NCBI RefSeq assembly: GCF_027887165.1
Contig: NC_077228.1
Coordinates: 209,552,643-209,616,642 of the forward strand
Source: Monodelphis domestica
Taxonomy: Eukaryota; Chordata; Mammalia; Didelphimorphia; Didelphidae
DNA: 64,000 nucleotides
Reading direction: 5' to 3'
The translations under genes and the position numbers were made by a program. Shown here piece after piece: positions 61,186 through 64,000 of this stretch. The notes under the pieces were generated by a model. The model saw nothing but the letters and a program-made list of their open reading frames with translations. It searched no databases and had not been told where the DNA came from. The first letter of the stretch is position 1; the number at the start of each line of letters is the position of its first letter.

Positions 61186-61377
61186 GCTATGCCGATGCTG
61201 GAGCCTCCTGGAGATCTCAGTATGAAACATCTTCCTTGGAGGAGCAACTGGAGAAAATCTATCTGGAACTGCAGCCACTCTACCTGAACCTACATGCCTA
61301 TGTCCGTCGTGCACTGTACCGTCATTATGGAGCCAACTACATCAATCTTCAAGGGCCCATTCCTGCTCATCTTTTAG
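61186..61377 (+). CDS. ACE: ACE exon 18
   Basis: Residues 821-884, 192 bp, twin of exon 5. [40 protein letters not shown] and [10 protein letters not shown] are typical of the C domain. Boundaries are cctcag|GC and TTAG|gtaaga, phase 1. Confidence 0.97.
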
Positions 61378-61706
61378 GTAAGAGATGAAGGACTGAGGCT
61401 GAGGGGGAAGTGAGGGTAAAAGTTTGCTGGTAGAGGTAGGCTTCACCAGGTAAAAAGAGGCATGGGGTGGCAATGAGGAACAGACAGAATGGGACTAGAG
61501 GAATATGAGGGGCCTTTGATAGAGCACTAAGACAAACATTAGAATACATGGGGTGAATGTGAGTGTAGGTGGCAGGGCGGGGAGAGCCTACCCTAGGAAG
61601 GAGCATGGGCTTTTTTGACCAGGAAACATTTTAACAGGAGAATTAGAAGACTTGAGACTATAGCTGCTTTATCACTAGCATGTTGACTCATACTGGGACC
61701 AGTTCT

Positions 61707-61850
61707 TTTTTTTTTTTATGACCCTTACTTTCTTTCTTAGAATTGATACCAGGTATCAGTTCCAAGGGATAGGCAATTGGGGTTAAGTGACTTGCTGAGG
61801 GTCAAATAGCTAGGAAGTGTCTGAGGTCAGATTTGAACCCAAGACTACTC
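61707..61850 (-). mobile_element. WSINE1-like SINE, 5'-truncated
   Basis: T-run, 'gacccttactttctttctta', core to 'agatttgaacccaagacta'; the tRNA-like head is missing. Confidence 0.72.
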
Positions 61851-61944
61851 CTCTTGAATATAATAGTGATGACTTTTACTCACAGAGGATTATGCGCAGA
61901 GGAGAGATAGGAAGGAGAATCAGGACAAAATAAAATAGCCCACA

Positions 61945-62182
61945 TTTTTATGGCACTTTAATGGCATAGTGGATAGAATGCTAAGCCTGAAGTCAGGAAG
62001 ACTAATCTTCCTGACCCTAAATTTGGCCTCAGACACTTAGCTGTATGATCCTCTTTTTTTAATCTGTCAAATGAACTGGAGAAGGAAATGAAAAATTGAT
62101 ACAGGATCTTTGCCAATAAAACCCCAAATGGGGTCATGAAGAATCAGACACAACTGAAACTACTGAACAACAACAACAACGA
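61945..62182 (+). mobile_element. Mar1-like SINE
   Basis: + copy with 'tggcatagtggatagaatgc', 'ctgaagtcaggaagactaat' and 'gactggagaaggaaatg'-type sequence. It ends in a CAA-rich tail near 62180. Confidence 0.78.
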
Positions 62183-62404
62183 CTAACTTAAATAGTGCCT
62201 TTTCCCTTTGGCCTGTGAGAAATCTGAGTCTCAGAGAATTTTAGGGACTTGCCCATGGCAGAGGAAGGAGACAAACCTACTCCTTCTGGCCTTGAGGCTG
62301 TCTTTCCCATTCTGTCATGATGCCATAAATTTAAGAAAAAAGAGAAAATCCAGTTTTGTAGACAACTCCTCCAAGTCTTTGTTTGGTTTAAACAGATCTT
62401 TCTT

Positions 62405-62586
62405 TTTCTTTTCTTTTTTTTTTATTCTTACTTTCTGTCTTAGTATCAAGTCTAAGACAAAGAATGGCAGGGGGTTAAGTGACTTGCCCAGGGTCACACA
62501 GCTGGGAATTGTCTGAGGTCATATTTGAACCTAGGACCTTCTGATTTGAGGCCTAGTACTCTATCCACTTAGCCACCTACCTGCCC
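62405..62586 (-). mobile_element. WSINE1-like SINE
   Basis: T-run, 'attcttactttctgtcttag', 'gttaagtgacttgcccaggg', ending 'ttagccacctacctgccc'. Confidence 0.78.
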
Positions 62587-63999
62587 TTCAGTTTAGAGAT
62601 GTCTTTTAAAGCTCTCTTGATCTAAACCTTGGTAGTCTGATGAAGCCTATAAACTCAACCTTAGAATATTTTAAAGGCATAAAATAATATATATGGGATT
62701 ACAAAGGAAACCAGTTATATTGTAATACAGTTATCATAATACTTTTTTTAAAGTTCATATAGCCCATTTTAAGAACCCAAATGTGAAATCATATTACATA
62801 GATCAGAAGTGTTAAGATGTGTGTGTGTCCATGTAGGTAAGACATGTATGTCTACTAGAGTTGTCTAAATAGTTTTAAGTCCTAGCTATGACATAACTTT
62901 GGCCAACATATTTAACCTTGTTGCATTTCAGTTTTCTCTTCTGTAAAATGGGTATGATAATATTCTCCAAGTTTGTAAATTCTAACACACAATAATAAAT
63001 GGTGGGAGGAGAAGGGCAGTCCCCAAAAAGCCTGTGTTCTTCCTTGTTTAGTTTGACTTTTTTTTCCCTAACAATCTCCTTGCTCAGAGCTTTTCAGCAT
63101 TAGGTCAGATCCTTTCCTTTGTTCTAATCTGAATTCCAGAATCATCTCATTTCTCCAGGAGGAGAGGACCCACCCCTATGTGCTCATAACCCCAGTTAGC
63201 CACTTGCTTATTGTGGGCAGATGAGCTAAAAGTCACATGAACATAGGAGATTTCACAGAGGAAGGCAAAAATAAGTGCTGTTTATAGAACAGTCAGAAGG
63301 TCCAGGAACCTCAGCTATTATGCCTGGGCCTGGGAAGAAGGCAAGATCCCTCTTAGTATTTTTAGTATTCATAATCATTTAATCATTTTTAATGTTTTAA
63401 TTGTTATTAATATCTTATACTTACAGAGTGCTTTAAAGTTTACAGAGTTCTTTGCTCATGTTCAAATACACTTGGATATTGTTAAGTATTCCTATAAATA
63501 AGGACACAGCTAGTAAGTTGAAGACAGAACACAAGCCCCCTCTGACTTTGTGTCTAACACTTTTATTTTCTCTCTTTCTCTTTCACCCACTCTCCCCCTT
63601 CCTTCCCCGCTCTCCTTCCTTCCCTCCCTTCTTCCTCTTCCTTTCTCCTTCCCTCTCTCTTTCTTTTTATAGTTTGAGTTTTTAATTGCTTCTATTCTTT
63701 TGCTCTTTATGAAAATTTTTAAAGATTATAAATGCCATTTGTTTTTACTTCACCTTCATTTCTGGATATACCCCACAGCCCTCTTTTATCAAGAGCCATC
63801 CCCTGTAACAAAAATTTTTTAAAATAAAAAACCAATGCAACAATATTTAATATTCCATATCTATAATCCTTCATCTCTGCAAAGAAGGAAGGGAGCTGAC
63901 ACTCTTTCTAAATTTATTCAGTATGATCCACTCTTCTTGGGAGGGAAGAGATATCTATGTTAATCTTTCTCTTTCCCTTTCCTCTGATCCTTCCTCCAG

Positions 64000-64000
64000 G
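64000..64000 (+). CDS. ACE: ACE exon 19, probable first base only
   Basis: The window closes with a pyrimidine-rich stretch and CTCCAG followed by G. Exon 18 ends in phase 1 and its N-domain counterpart, exon 6, starts with G at the same phase. The final G is therefore likely the first base of exon 19. Only one base is visible, so this is inference from splice phase and position. Confidence 0.55.

Larger units (their letters stand above)
61378..63999 (+). other. ACE intron 18 with SINEs
   Basis: 2.6 kb. SINEs lie at 61707-61850 (-), 61945-62182 (+, Mar1-like) and 62405-62586 (-). The stretch 62590-63560 is unassigned and AT-rich, and 63560-63670 is a C/T-rich stretch. The last bases are a strong pyrimidine tract ending in CAG. 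Confidence 0.75.

Overview
The window reads as nuclear DNA of a marsupial mammal. Two lines of evidence support this. First, a vertebrate gene, angiotensin-converting enzyme (ACE), lies on the + strand with mammal-like exon sizes and phases. Second, the repeat content is typical of marsupials: dozens of tRNA-headed CORE-SINEs, L1, an APE-type RTE-like LINE, CR1/L3 and MIR relics, class I (gamma-like) endogenous retrovirus LTRs, and very long dinucleotide and tetranucleotide tracts. The commonest SINE resembles what I remember as WSINE1 of Australian marsupials, with a Mar1-like SINE second. The species is not identified and no database was available.

Layout. Bases 1-2561 are intergenic with SINEs. 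Bases 2562-13079 hold a composite minus-strand endogenous retrovirus: outer LTRs (family A) in direct orientation with a CATG target duplication, and an interior made of two family-B LTRs in opposite orientation, a hydrophobic leader, a broken gag and a long acidic frame. Two solo LTRs of other families (C and D) lie inside it. Bases 13290-15462 are unassigned. Bases 15463-19567 hold a nearly full-length 4.1 kb non-LTR retrotransposon (minus) with a 12-bp target duplication. Bases 19700-28000 hold an ERV1 LTR with a proline-type primer site, two more family-D LTRs each carrying a huge CT/GA microsatellite, and a fragmented CR1/L3 LINE. Bases 28300-38600 hold SINEs, four L1 pieces and (GAAA)n and (GA)n tracts.

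From about 39600 to the end of the window is ACE: a GC-rich promoter with a TATA-like box, then exons 1-12 (N-terminal catalytic domain with the complete HEMGH...E zinc site) and exons 14-18 (start of the C-terminal domain). The last base of the window appears to be the first base of exon 19. Exon numbers follow the human convention, in which exon 13 is the testis-specific exon; I could not find that exon here. Each exon boundary fits a GT-AG splice and keeps one continuous frame for 884 codons. The introns are full of independent SINE insertions, including intron 16, which in humans carries the Alu insertion/deletion polymorphism.

ACE is the only host gene I can support. All other substantial open frames belong to retroelements or are translations of simple repeats.
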